From Sphingobium sp. Ant17 (GTDB lineage: Bacteria; Pseudomonadota; Alphaproteobacteria; Sphingomonadales; Sphingomonadaceae): a stretch of 64,000 bases of DNA. The position numbers and the translations under genes were made by a program. Location: contig NZ_JEMV01000009.1 in NCBI RefSeq assembly GCF_000588875.1, positions 44,511 to 108,510 of the forward strand. The letters are read 5' to 3'. The notes under the pieces are model-generated. The model saw nothing but the letters and a program-made list of their open reading frames with translations, was not told the DNA's origin and did no database searches. This document shows, piece by piece, positions 11,024 to 19,396 of this stretch; the stretch's first letter is position 1; each line of letters opens with the position of its first letter.

Positions 11024-11791
11024 CTATTGAGCCGGGCGGGCGACCTTGATTTCGAAGAGTTTGGGCCAATTCTTGCCCGTTACGAACAGCCGATCCTTTT
11101 TGCTGTCCCAGGCAATGCCATTGGCCACCGCCTCACTGTCCGTCACGCCAGCCGCCTTGCGCAGCGCGGCGATATCGACCCAGTCGATCACTGCCCCATT
11201 GGCGGGGTCGATCCGGGCGATCTTCGTATCATACCAGATATTGGCCCAGATTTCGCCGCGGACATATTCGAGTTCGTTAAGCCGGTCCACCGCCCGGCCG
11301 TTCCAGCTGACGGTAATGCGGCGCTGTTCGGTCATCGTGTCAGGATCAAGGAATCGCAATTGTGCGGTGCCATCGCTCATGATCAGACTTTTGCCATCCT
11401 GGGCCAGGCCCCAGCCTTCGCCTTCATAACGAAAGTCGGTAATCGGCGCGAAATCATCGAGCCGCCAGACGAAGCCGCGCCGGTGCCGCCAGGTCAGGCT
11501 GACGATCCGGTCGTTCCAGTTGACGATGCCCTCGCCGAAATAGGGGCGCTCGATCACGCGGCGGGCCAGCACCTTGCCGGTGCGCAGCGCCACCTTGCGG
11601 ATCTCCGACTCGCCCGCGAGCCCGGTGCTTTCATAGAGCGCGCCGTCGTGGAAGAAGAGGCCCTGGGTGAAGGCGGTCTCATCATGGGGATAGGTTTTGA
11701 CCAGCGTCCAGGGCGTGTCGGCCAGGGCTGGCGTGGCGATGAGGGCGAGCAGGACCAGAAGGAGCGTCCGCCCCATCCGTCGGCAGGTCAT
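11024..11791 (-). CDS. Glutaminyl-peptide cyclotransferase (beta-propeller type), secreted
   Basis: A 255-residue protein with a signal peptide (RTLLLVLLALIATPALA, cut near residue 25). The mature part matches plant/bacterial glutamine cyclotransferases: HDETAFTQGL near the start, YFGEGIVNW, and repeated W-x-n-D-R blades that make a five-bladed propeller. The family converts N-terminal glutamine to pyroglutamate. The start at 11791 gives the ATGA overlap with the ygfZ stop; an internal Met at residue 6 is an alternative. It is the downstream partner of ygfZ on the minus strand and ends at an intrinsic terminator. Confidence 0.85.
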   Translation of the reverse strand: MTCRRMGRTLLLVLLALIATPALADTPWTLVKTYPHDETAFTQGLFFHDGALYESTGLAGESEIRKVALRTGKVLARRVIERPYFGEGIVNWNDRIVSLTWRHRRGFVWRLDDFAPITDFRYEGEGWGLAQDGKSLIMSDGTAQLRFLDPDTMTEQRRITVSWNGRAVDRLNELEYVRGEIWANIWYDTKIARIDPANGAVIDWVDIAALRKAAGVTDSEAVANGIAWDSKKDRLFVTGKNWPKLFEIKVARPAQ

Positions 11792-12525
11792 TCCGCCACC
11801 TGCGCTGCGATCGCCTGCGCCAGCCAGTCGGGCAGCAGCGCCGGGTCCATATCCTCCACCCGCCGCAATTCGATCGACAGGCCAAGATCGGGCAAGGCGG
11901 CGCGCTGGCGCTTCTCCTCGGCCTGCGCCAGCGGCACCGCGACGAGCCGCCGGTTCACCTTGGCGCGATAATGCATCCGCGCGGTATTTTCCTGCCCGAC
12001 ATAGCAGCCCTTGTCATAATCGACGCCATGCAGTTCCCCGGCATTGGTTTCGAGCCAGAGCGTCTGATCCTGTCCCAGTTCGCCCACCCCTTCGAACACG
12101 CCGAGCGCCAGCCGATGCGCGCGAAAGGCAGGGGCAGCGTCCCCCTCCCCCGCTGGCGCGATCCAGCGATGGCCGAGCGCGGACAGGCGCGGGTCGAGCG
12201 GCTTGTCCTGGGCGTCGAGCGCCCAATGCACCGCCAGCGCATCGTCCCGCGCGACCACCACCTTGCGGCGCAGGCGATACAGGGTGAGGCGCTTGGCCAG
12301 CGCATCGGCTTGCGCCGCCTCGCAATCGATCAGGACATCGTCGCCGTCTCCCCACAGCAGAAAGTCGAACAGCGCCTTGCCCTGCGGCGTCAGCAGCCCG
12401 GTCCAGCGCGCCTCCCCCGGCTTGAGCGTCAGCACGTCGCGGGTCAGCAGCCCTTGCAGGAAGGGCTTGGCCTCCTCGCCCGAAATTCTGAGGAGGGCGC
12501 GGTCGGTGAGGGTGGTGCCGGTCAT
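11788..12525 (-). CDS. ygfZ: YgfZ/GcvT-domain folate-binding protein, Fe-S cluster repair
   Basis: A 245-residue protein with the family signature KGCYVGQE, holding the conserved Cys, and the N-terminal fold that binds tetrahydrofolate. YgfZ proteins help build or repair certain Fe-S clusters and affect tRNA modification by MiaB. I start it at the ATG ending at 12525 (M-T-G-T-T-L-T-D-R), because the frame upstream of that point is unlike the family and runs antisense to the dihydroorotase gene. It is divergent from that gene across 76 bases that carry a perfect palindrome, and it overlaps the cyclotransferase by four bases. Confidence 0.88.
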   Translation of the reverse strand: MTGTTLTDRALLRISGEEAKPFLQGLLTRDVLTLKPGEARWTGLLTPQGKALFDFLLWGDGDDVLIDCEAAQADALAKRLTLYRLRRKVVVARDDALAVHWALDAQDKPLDPRLSALGHRWIAPAGEGDAAPAFRAHRLALGVFEGVGELGQDQTLWLETNAGELHGVDYDKGCYVGQENTARMHYRAKVNRRLVAVPLAQAEEKRQRAALPDLGLSIELRRVEDMDPALLPDWLAQAIAAQVAE

Positions 12526-12558
12526 CGGCTTTAGGTAGGACAGTCGCGCTGAATAACC

Positions 12559-12581
12559 AACCCGTTCGGGCCGAACGGGTT
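12559..12581. promoter_or_regulatory. Perfect palindrome in the ygfZ/dihydroorotase divergent gap
   Basis: Two 11-base arms (AACCCGTTCGG and its exact complement) separated by one base, centred in a 76-base gap between divergent genes. The position fits an operator for both genes. It could equally be a remnant of the chromosomal repeat seen at 35840, which begins with the same ACCCGTTCGGGC string. Confidence 0.45.
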
Positions 12582-12601
12582 TTGACAAGCGGAACCACGC
12601 C

Positions 12602-13932
12602 ATGACCCAGACTTTCGACCTGATCCTCAAGAACGGCACCGTCCATACACCCGGCGGCGCGGAGCAGACGGACGTGGGCGTGCGCGCGGGCAAGATCGTG
12701 GCGATCGGCACGCGCCTCGGCGATGCTGGCGAGATGATCGACTGTACCGGGCTGGATGTGCTGCCCGGCTGCATCGACAGCCAGGTGCATTTCCGCGAGC
12801 CGGGCCTGGAACATAAGGAAGACCTGGAATCAGGCAGCCGCGCCGCTGTGCTGGGCGGCGTGACCGCCGTGTTCGAAATGCCCAACACCAATCCCAACAC
12901 CGACACGGCGGCGCGGGTCCATGACAAGCTGGTCCGCGCCCGGCATCGCATGTGGTGCGACCATGCCTTCTACGTCGGCGCGACGGCGGACAATGCCGAA
13001 CAGTTGCGCGAGTTGGAGCGCATCCCCGGTACGGCGGGGGTCAAGATCTTCATGGGCGCCTCGACCGGCAGCCTGCTGGTCGATGACGATGACGCCTTGT
13101 CGCGCGTGTTGGCCAGCGGCACCCGTCGCGTCGCCATCCATGCCGAAGACGAAGCGCGGATGAACGCCCGCAAGGACCATCGGGTGGAGGGCGACCCGTC
13201 CTCGCACCCCGTCTGGCGCGACGATGAAAGCGCGATGATCGCGACCAAGCGGATCATCGCGCTCGCCCGCGCCGCGCGCCGCCGCATCCACATCCTGCAC
13301 ATCACGACGCCGGCCGAGCTGGAATATATCGGCCAGAATAAGGATATCGCCACCTGCGAGGTGACGCCGCAGCATCTGACGCTGGCCGCCGAAGATGCCT
13401 ATCCGCGCCTTGGCAGCTATGCCCAGATGAACCCGCCGATCCGCAGCGCCGCGCATCGCGACGGGCTGTGGCATTGGCTGGGTCAGGGCGTACCCGACGT
13501 GCTGGGCAGCGACCATGCGCCGCACACGATCGAGGAAAAGGCCAAGACCTATCCCGCCAGCCCCAGCGGGATGCCCGGCGTGCAGACGCTTGTGCCGCTG
13601 CTGCTCAACCATGTGGCGGAGGGGCGGCTGACGTTGCGCCGCTTCATCGAACTCACCTCTTCGGGGCCGCAGCGGGTGTTCGGACTGGTCGGCAAGGGCC
13701 GGATCGCGCTTGGCTATGACGCGACTTTACCGTGGTGGACCTCAAGAAGCGCTGGACCGTGGGCAAGGACTGGCTTGCCTCGCGCTGCGACTGGTCGCCG
13801 TTCGAGGGGATGGCGCTTACCGGCAAGGCGGTCGGCACCATCATTCGCGGCCATCGCGTGATGTGGGAAGATGCGCTGGCCAACGCCGCCGTGGGTGAAC
13901 CGGTGCGGTTCGAAGCGACGGAGTTTTCCTAA
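12602..13932 (+). CDS. pyrC: Dihydroorotase-family amidohydrolase (apparent frameshift near the C-terminus)
   Basis: About 443 residues once one base is restored. It has the amidohydrolase layout: an N-terminal beta part, VHFREPG, the carboxylated Lys region GVKIFMG, His in HILHITT and the metal-binding Asp in GSDHAPH. The reaction would be carbamoyl-aspartate to dihydroorotate in pyrimidine synthesis. The usual H-x-H metal pair reads Q-V-H here (residues about 62-64), as I recall for a group of alphaproteobacterial homologues, so a paralogue role is possible. Near 13723, GCGGAC is read as GCGAC. Restoring the G gives D-F-T-V-V-D-L-K-K and the normal C-terminus, which ends at 13932 and overlaps rarD head-on by four bases. 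Confidence 0.85.
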
Positions 13933-14798
13933 GCCGTCGCGACCCGGTTGCGGCGGGCAGCCTTTACGCTGTCCGTCGCGAACAGGATGAGGCCGACCCA
14001 GATCAGGCCGAAACTCAGCATCTGTCCCCGGCTGAGCGTCTCGCCGAACAACACGACGCCGCAGAAAAATTGCAACGTGGGCGCGAGATATTGCATCACG
14101 CCCAACGTCGCCATGGGCAGGCTGCGTGCAGCCGTGGCGAACAGCACCAACGGCACGGTCGTCACCACACCCGCTATGATCAGCAGCGCCGAAGTGGACA
14201 TGTCCTGCCCGAAGCCGATGCCGCCATGGCCTGCTTCCCAGACCAGATAGGCGACCGCCAGCGGTGCGAGCAGCAGTGTTTCAACCCCCAGACCCGTCAT
14301 GGGTGCCACCGGCGTCATCTTGCGGATCAGGCCATAGAAAGCGAAACTGAAGGCCAGCGTCAGGCTGATCCACAGCGTCGTCAGCGCCGAAGCCGCGAGG
14401 ATGGCGACGCCCACGGCGGCACAGCCGATCGCCAGCATCTGCCCACGGCGCAACCGTTCCTTGAGCACCAGTACGCCAAGCGCGACGTTGACCAACGGGT
14501 TGAGGAAATAGCCAAGACTTGCCGCCACAATGTGGCCGTCATTGACGGCCCACACATAAGCCAGCCAATTGATAACGATCAACATCGCTGACAAGGCCAG
14601 CGCCAAAATCATGCGGCTGTTTTTCAGCACATCGATCAGCGGGCGAATGCCACTACGCAACACCAGTAGGATCAAAACCAGCAGCAATGACCATAATATA
14701 CGCTGCGCGACGATTTCCCTCGGATCGACATGATGCAACAACCGGAAGAAAATAGGGAGCAGGCCCCAAAGCCCATAAGCGCCCAGCGCCGCGAGCAA
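13929..14798 (-). CDS. rarD: RarD-type EamA-family permease
   Basis: An integral membrane protein of about 289 residues with ten predicted helices in two EamA repeats. It begins with the RarD-like ALGAYGLWGLLPIFF and has the ETLLLAPLAV and QYLAPTLQF segments. RarD proteins are drug/metabolite exporters first linked to chloramphenicol resistance; the real substrate is unknown. The start is uncertain. A TTG at 14798 is the only usable codon nearby, yet relatives carry about ten more residues, and the frame stays open upstream (S-D-A-D-A-S-T-R-R-G). The true start may lie upstream, overlapping the preceding small gene. Confidence 0.85.
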   Translation of the reverse strand: MLAALGAYGLWGLLPIFFRLLHHVDPREIVAQRILWSLLLVLILLVLRSGIRPLIDVLKNSRMILALALSAMLIVINWLAYVWAVNDGHIVAASLGYFLNPLVNVALGVLVLKERLRRGQMLAIGCAAVGVAILAASALTTLWISLTLAFSFAFYGLIRKMTPVAPMTGLGVETLLLAPLAVAYLVWEAGHGGIGFGQDMSTSALLIIAGVVTTVPLVLFATAARSLPMATLGVMQYLAPTLQFFCGVVLFGETLSRGQMLSFGLIWVGLILFATDSVKAARRNRVATA

Positions 14799-14827
14799 TC
14801 CCCGGCGTGTACTGGCGTCCGCGTCGC

Positions 14828-15049
14828 TCAGATAAGCCCCCCGCCCATGAACAGCCGCAACGCACCGAAGGCAGCGACGATCAGGCAGAAGTTACGCCCG
14901 CCATTTTTCGACGAGAACATGCCGATAAATGCGCCGAACAGCGCCATCGGCACGAAAATCCAGTTAAGCGCGCCCAGAAAGGGAAACACCGCAGGGATCA
15001 TCATGATAAGGGTGACAAGGCCGATAAAGCCGGACAATATGTTGAGCAT
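14828..15049 (-). CDS. Small hydrophobic membrane protein, unknown function
   Basis: A 73-residue protein with two or three hydrophobic segments (about 3-24, 28-42 and 53-68) separated by a short basic loop (SSKNGGRN). I do not recognise the family beyond generic small inner-membrane proteins. It lies directly upstream of rarD on the same strand and its stop overlaps the rarD upstream frame, so it may be co-transcribed with rarD. Confidence 0.6.
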   Translation of the reverse strand: MLNILSGFIGLVTLIMMIPAVFPFLGALNWIFVPMALFGAFIGMFSSKNGGRNFCLIVAAFGALRLFMGGGLI

Positions 15050-15208
15050 GATGGTCAGATGATCCTTTCGTCGCGCGCGAACAAGTCGATCGACAAGGCC
15101 AATGCGCAGAAACTGGCCCTGCGATAGAGGAATTTTTCAGAATTCACCAAATGTCCTAACGAAAAATTAACCTCCGTTCTTCATGGCTTGTTTACGAAGG
15201 AGTGAAGA

Positions 15209-15952
15209 ATGGTGGTTTTCCGGTCGGTTTCCCTGCTCACGCTTATGGTTGGCCTGGCTGCCTGCGACAAGGGCGACAACACCACCAATCTCGCCGCACT
15301 CGACGCGCAGCTCACCGACAATGTGGCCGACCCGGCGCTCAAGGGCGCGCTTGGCGACCCGATCTTGGTCGATCCGCAACTGGTAGGCCAATCCAATCGC
15401 AACGCCGTGCGGCCCGCCGACCAGCCCGCCAATGGCGCGTTGCCGGTCCTGTCGGGTGATGCTGGCGCGGCCCAGGCGCAGGCGGCCAAGCAGGCGGGCG
15501 GCAAACTGCTCTCGGCCCCCGCCCCGACCGATGGCGAAGCCATGGCGTCCAGGGTCACACTCGGCGCAGTCGCGCGCGAACAGGCAACGCGGCGCGGCGG
15601 CAATGCCAATTGCGCCAAGAAGCTCGCTTATGGCATGGAATGGGCGCAGCGCCTGCCCGACCCGTTCACTCTTTATCCCGGCGCGCAGTTGACCGAAGCG
15701 GCGGGCGCCGAGACCGACGGCTGCACGTTACGCGCGGCCAGCTTCGTCACCCCGGCCCCGCGCCAGGGGGTGATGGACTATTATTACACCGTGGCCCGCC
15801 GCGCAGGCTATGACGGCGAGCATAAGATATTGGGCGGCGACCATGTGCTCGGCGGCACGCGCAAGGCCGATGGCAGCGCCTATTTCATCCTCTTTACCGA
15901 TGCGCCCGGCGGCAAGACGGGCGTGGACATCATCGCCGACAACGGAAAGTAA
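15209..15952 (+). CDS. Putative lipoprotein, unknown function
   Basis: A 247-residue protein with an N-terminal signal and lipobox LAAC (Cys near residue 19), so it is probably lipid-anchored. A low-complexity linker rich in Ala and Gln (about 60-110) leads to a C-terminal domain with two cysteines in NCAKKL and GCTLRA and the segment MDYYYTVARRAGYDGEH, which resembles small periplasmic domains seen in sphingomonads. A strong ribosome-binding site (AAGGAG) lies six bases before the ATG. It stands alone on the plus strand, just before the crcB operon. No function can be assigned. Confidence 0.75.
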   Translation: MVVFRSVSLLTLMVGLAACDKGDNTTNLAALDAQLTDNVADPALKGALGDPILVDPQLVGQSNRNAVRPADQPANGALPVLSGDAGAAQAQAAKQAGGKLLSAPAPTDGEAMASRVTLGAVAREQATRRGGNANCAKKLAYGMEWAQRLPDPFTLYPGAQLTEAAGAETDGCTLRAASFVTPAPRQGVMDYYYTVARRAGYDGEHKILGGDHVLGGTRKADGSAYFILFTDAPGGKTGVDIIADNGK

Positions 15953-16041
15953 CAGACATCCGCTTCCTGCGCTTGAGGCGCAGGAAGACTGTTTCACCAT
16001 CGACCTTTCCCCTTTGGCGGAATCGCTATAGGGCGATAGTC

Positions 16042-16428
16042 ATGACCAATATCTTTCTTGTAATGGGTGGCGGCGCGGTTGGCGCGGCGCTGCGCTACCA
16101 GCTTGGGCGCTTCGTCGGGCATTTGACGCCTGGCGCGACATGGCCCTGGGGCACGTTCGCCGCCAATCTGATCGGCGGCTTTGCCATGGGACTGCTGGCC
16201 GGATGGCTGGCGCGCGGCAGCGCGGTGGCGGGCGAACCGATCCGGCTGCTGCTCGGCGTCGGCCTGCTCGGCGGCTTCACCACCTTCTCCGCCTTCAGCC
16301 TGGAAACGCTGCTGATGTTCGAGCGCGGCCAGATGATCGTCGCCTTGGGCTATGCACTGGCGTCAGTGATCGGCGCGGTCGTGGCGCTTGCGCTCGGCCT
16401 CACCGTGATGCGGAGTGTCGTGGCATGA
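16042..16428 (+). CDS. crcB: Fluoride ion exporter CrcB/Fluc
   Basis: A 128-residue, four-helix membrane protein. It has GAALRYQLGR near the N-terminus, GTFAANLIGGFAMG with the conserved Asn, and the GLLGGFTTFSAFSLE signature whose Phe residues line the pore. Fluc channels work as dual-topology dimers to expel fluoride. The ATG at 16042 fits the family length; the frame is open farther upstream but without homology. Its stop overlaps the next start (ATGA), so it leads a six-gene operon. I see no fluoride riboswitch upstream. Confidence 0.95.
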   Translation: MTNIFLVMGGGAVGAALRYQLGRFVGHLTPGATWPWGTFAANLIGGFAMGLLAGWLARGSAVAGEPIRLLLGVGLLGGFTTFSAFSLETLLMFERGQMIVALGYALASVIGAVVALALGLTVMRSVVA

Positions 16429-17890
16429 AGGGCCGTCCCCCACCCAAGAGCGATGCCCCGCGCGGTCGCAAGCCTGCAGCGCCCGGCAAGTCTGCTGGCA
16501 GCAAAACGGCTGGCGGCAAACCATCAGGCAGCAAACCTGCATTCGGCAAGGCTGCCGACGGCAAAAGCGGCAGCTCCCGATCCTTCACTAAGCCATCCGG
16601 CGCGCCCGGTCGCGCCCGCGGCGGGGCCAAGGCCGCAACCGCGCGCAAGGGCGAAGGCGGCAAGCCCGCGTTCAAGGCCCCATTCAAATCGGGCGCAAAG
16701 CCAGCAAGCAAAGCTGCCGCCAAGCCTGCGGTCGCAAAGGCCGCCATTGTGGCTTCCGCACCCGCCAAGCCAAGCGCCATCAAGGGCGTCTCGCTCGACG
16801 TGCGGCAATATCGGGTCCAGCCCGACGATGACGGCATCCGCCTGGATCGCTGGTTCCAGCGGCATTTGCCCGATGTCGGCTTCAACATCGTGTCGCGCTG
16901 GTCGCGCACCGGCCAGTTGCGCATCGACGGCGCGCGCGCCGCGCCGGGCGACCGCGTTGCCGAAGGGCAGATGATCCGCGTACCGCCCGCCGAAGCCAAG
17001 GCCCCTGCCGCCGAACGGCCCAAGCGCGAGCGCGTCATCGACCTGACCGAGGACGAGATCGCTTTCGTACAGGAGATGGTGATCCATCGCGACGCGCAGG
17101 CCATCGTCATCAACAAGCCGCCGGGCCTTTCGACGCAGGGCGGCACAAGGACCGACGAGCATGTCGACAAGCTGCTCGACGGCCTGATGTTCGATTCCGA
17201 ATCGCGTCCCAAGCTGGTCCACCGGCTGGACAAGGACACGTCGGGCGCGCTGCTGATCGCCCGCACCAGCCGCGCCGCCGCGCATTTCGCCAAGGCCTTT
17301 TCGAGCCGCACCGCGCGCAAAGTCTATTGGGCGCTGGTGATCGGCGTACCGTCCATCTCCGACGGGATGATCGAACTGCCGCTCGCCAAGCAGCCGGGCA
17401 CCGGCGGCGAGAAGATGCATGTCGATGAGGAAGAAGGTCTTCCCGCCCGCACCCGCTATCGCATCATCGAGCGCGCCGGCAACCGCGCCTGTTGGGTCGA
17501 GCTGCAACCCTATACCGGCCGCACGCACCAGTTGCGCGTGCATCTGGCGGCGATCGGCCATCCGATCGTGGGCGACGGCAAATATGGCGGCAAGGATAGT
17601 TTCCTGACCGGCTCGATCAGCCGCAAGATGCATCTCCACGCCCGCCGCATCCGCGTCGATCATCCCGATGGCGGCCGGGTCGATGTGATGGCCGAGCCGC
17701 GACGCATTTCGCCGCCAGCCTCGCGGACATGGGTTTCGATCTCAGCCTTGGCGACATGCTGCTCGACGATGAGATCGACCGGACCCCGACCCGCGAGGAT
17801 GAAAAGAAGTTCGCGCGCCAGCATGCCAAGCAGGTCCGCAAGGACCGCAAGGGCGAACGCCGGTCGCGCGGAGGTTCCCGCGACGAATGA
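16425..17890 (+). CDS. RluA/RluC-family pseudouridine synthase with a long basic N-terminal tail (apparent frameshift)
   Basis: About 488 residues after restoring one base. Residues 1-120 are low-complexity and rich in Lys, Ala, Gly and Pro. An S4 RNA-binding domain follows (about 130-190, with DDGIRLDRWFQRHLP), then the catalytic domain with VHRLDKDTSG, whose Asp forms the covalent step, and RTHQLRVHLAAIGHPIVGD. The enzyme should isomerise uridines in rRNA. Near 17700, GAGCCGCCGACG is read as GAGCCGCGACG; adding one C continues the protein to an Arg/Lys-rich end with stop at 17888-17890. The corrected stop overlaps the next ATG by four bases, as at the other junctions, which supports the correction. 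Confidence 0.88.
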
Positions 17891-18489
17891 CGCCGGGCGC
17901 GCCCTATCGCTGGACCGATGAGGCCGCGATCCGTGATTTCGTGGCGCAGACGGGCTTTGGCCTGCTCTGCGTCGCCGCGCCCGACCGGATGCATGTCGTC
18001 CATTTGCCGCTCATCTGGCTGGACGAGCGGCGGATCGGCCTGCACCTCCATCGCGCCAACCCGATCGTGCCGCATCTCGACGGGCAGGACGCGCTGATCG
18101 TCGTCACCGGCGATCAGGCCTATATCAGCCCCGACTGGTATGGCCTGCCCGACAAGGTGCCGACCTGGAACTATGTCGCGGCCGAATTGCGCGGGCCGAT
18201 GGTGCGGTTGGACAAGGCCGAAACCATCGCGCAGATCGACGCGCTGAGCCACGAGCAGGAGCGGCGGCTCGCACCCAAGCCATTATGGACGCGCGACAAG
18301 ATGAGCGATGGCCTGTTCGACAAGATAATGACCGGGCTGGTCGGTTTTGCGATGCAGGTGGAGGCGATCCACGGCACCGCCAAGCTGGGACAGGACAAGC
18401 CCGAAGCGGCGCGCATTGGGGTTGCCGACGCGCTCGACGCGGTGGGCGGCGGCGCGTTGGCGGCGCGCATGCGGGGGACATTGGCATGA
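17887..18489 (+). CDS. PaiB-like FMN-binding negative transcriptional regulator family protein
   Basis: A 200-residue protein matching the PaiB family, a split-barrel flavin-binding fold. It carries GFGLLCVAAPDRMHVVHLPL, HLHRANP and SPDWYG...VPTWNY, the motif that lines the FMN site. PaiB of Bacillus affects sporulation and degradative enzymes; in proteobacteria the role is unclear and oxidoreductase activity is possible. It overlaps both neighbours by ATGA junctions within the crcB operon. Confidence 0.88.
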   Translation: MTPGAPYRWTDEAAIRDFVAQTGFGLLCVAAPDRMHVVHLPLIWLDERRIGLHLHRANPIVPHLDGQDALIVVTGDQAYISPDWYGLPDKVPTWNYVAAELRGPMVRLDKAETIAQIDALSHEQERRLAPKPLWTRDKMSDGLFDKIMTGLVGFAMQVEAIHGTAKLGQDKPEAARIGVADALDAVGGGALAARMRGTLA

Positions 18490-19145
18490 GCAACCCGCTT
18501 GTCGTCTTCGACTGCGACGGAACGCTGGTCGATAGCCAGCATAGTATCTGTACCGCCATGACCCGCGCGTTCGAGGAAGCCAAGCTCGCGCCGCCCGACC
18601 GGCCCGCCATTCTCTCGGTCGTCGGCCTGTCTCTGCCGCTCGCCATCGCGCGGCTGTTGCCGGACGCGGAGGCGGATTTTCACGATCATCTGTCCGACCG
18701 CTACAAACTGGCGTTTCAGGCGATGCGGCGGGAGGAGGGCGTGTGCGAACCACTCTATCCCGGCATTGCCGATCTGGTGGTGGAACTGGACGCAGCCGGC
18801 TGGCTGCTGGGTGTCGCGACCGGCAAGTCCGATCGCGGGCTGGCGCTCTGCCTCACCCATCACGGCCTGATCGACCGTTTCGTGACGCTCCAAACCGCCG
18901 ACCGTCACCCGTCCAAGCCGCACCCGTCTATGCTGCTGACCGCCATGGCCGATGCCGGGGCCACACCGGACAGCACGGTCATGATCGGCGACACCAGTTT
19001 CGACATCGACATGGGGGTCGCCGCGGGCGTGCGCAGCATCGGCGTCGCCTGGGGCTATCACTCGCCAGCAGAACTGCTCGCATCGGGCGCGCAAGCCGTG
19101 GCGATGGACAGCGCGGCTTTGCGCGGCCATATCGGCGCGCCATGA
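18486..19145 (+). CDS. HAD-IA hydrolase, phosphoglycolate phosphatase-like
   Basis: A 219-residue haloacid-dehalogenase-type phosphatase. Motif I is FDCDGTLVDSQ with the two catalytic Asp residues. The small helical cap lies between about residues 20 and 80. Motif II is VATGKS, motif III the Lys in HPSKPHP and motif IV GDTSFDIDMG. The pattern fits Gph or pyrophosphatase-like members, but the substrate is not evident. The start is the ATG overlapping the previous stop (ATGA), which removes an upstream stretch without homology. Confidence 0.9.
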   Translation: MSNPLVVFDCDGTLVDSQHSICTAMTRAFEEAKLAPPDRPAILSVVGLSLPLAIARLLPDAEADFHDHLSDRYKLAFQAMRREEGVCEPLYPGIADLVVELDAAGWLLGVATGKSDRGLALCLTHHGLIDRFVTLQTADRHPSKPHPSMLLTAMADAGATPDSTVMIGDTSFDIDMGVAAGVRSIGVAWGYHSPAELLASGAQAVAMDSAALRGHIGAP

Positions 19146-19396
19146 CCGATATGCCCCCGATCCCGCCCGTCGATCGCGAAAAGATCGCGCGTCAGCGCCA
19201 TTTCGCCATCGGCCTGTTCCGCCTGTCCGGCGCGTTCGTCGTGATGATCGGCTTCCTCGCCATCATGCAGCGCTTTTCCTGGGTGCAGGGTGACAAGGCC
19301 AAGGCGTTCGGCGCGATCATGGTCGTGGTCGGCCTGTTCCAGTTCCTCGTGGTGCCGCGCCTGATGCTGGCCCTGTTCAAGCGGACGGGGTCATGA
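19142..19396 (+). CDS. Small membrane protein between the HAD phosphatase and atp12
   Basis: An 84-residue protein with a charged N-terminus (V-D-R-E-K-I-A-R-Q-R) and two transmembrane segments (about 25-43 and 55-77). It ends four bases inside atp12. Similar small proteins stand before ATP12 genes in sphingomonads, but I know of no function. Overlapping start and stop codons on both sides make it certain to be translated if the operon is. Confidence 0.75.
   Translation: MTDMPPIPPVDREKIARQRHFAIGLFRLSGAFVVMIGFLAIMQRFSWVQGDKAKAFGAIMVVVGLFQFLVVPRLMLALFKRTGS

Noticed and set aside
15953..16041. Fluoride riboswitch before crcB
   Set aside because: A GGCGAT string is present, but the rest of the conserved pseudoknot does not follow, and the gap is short.
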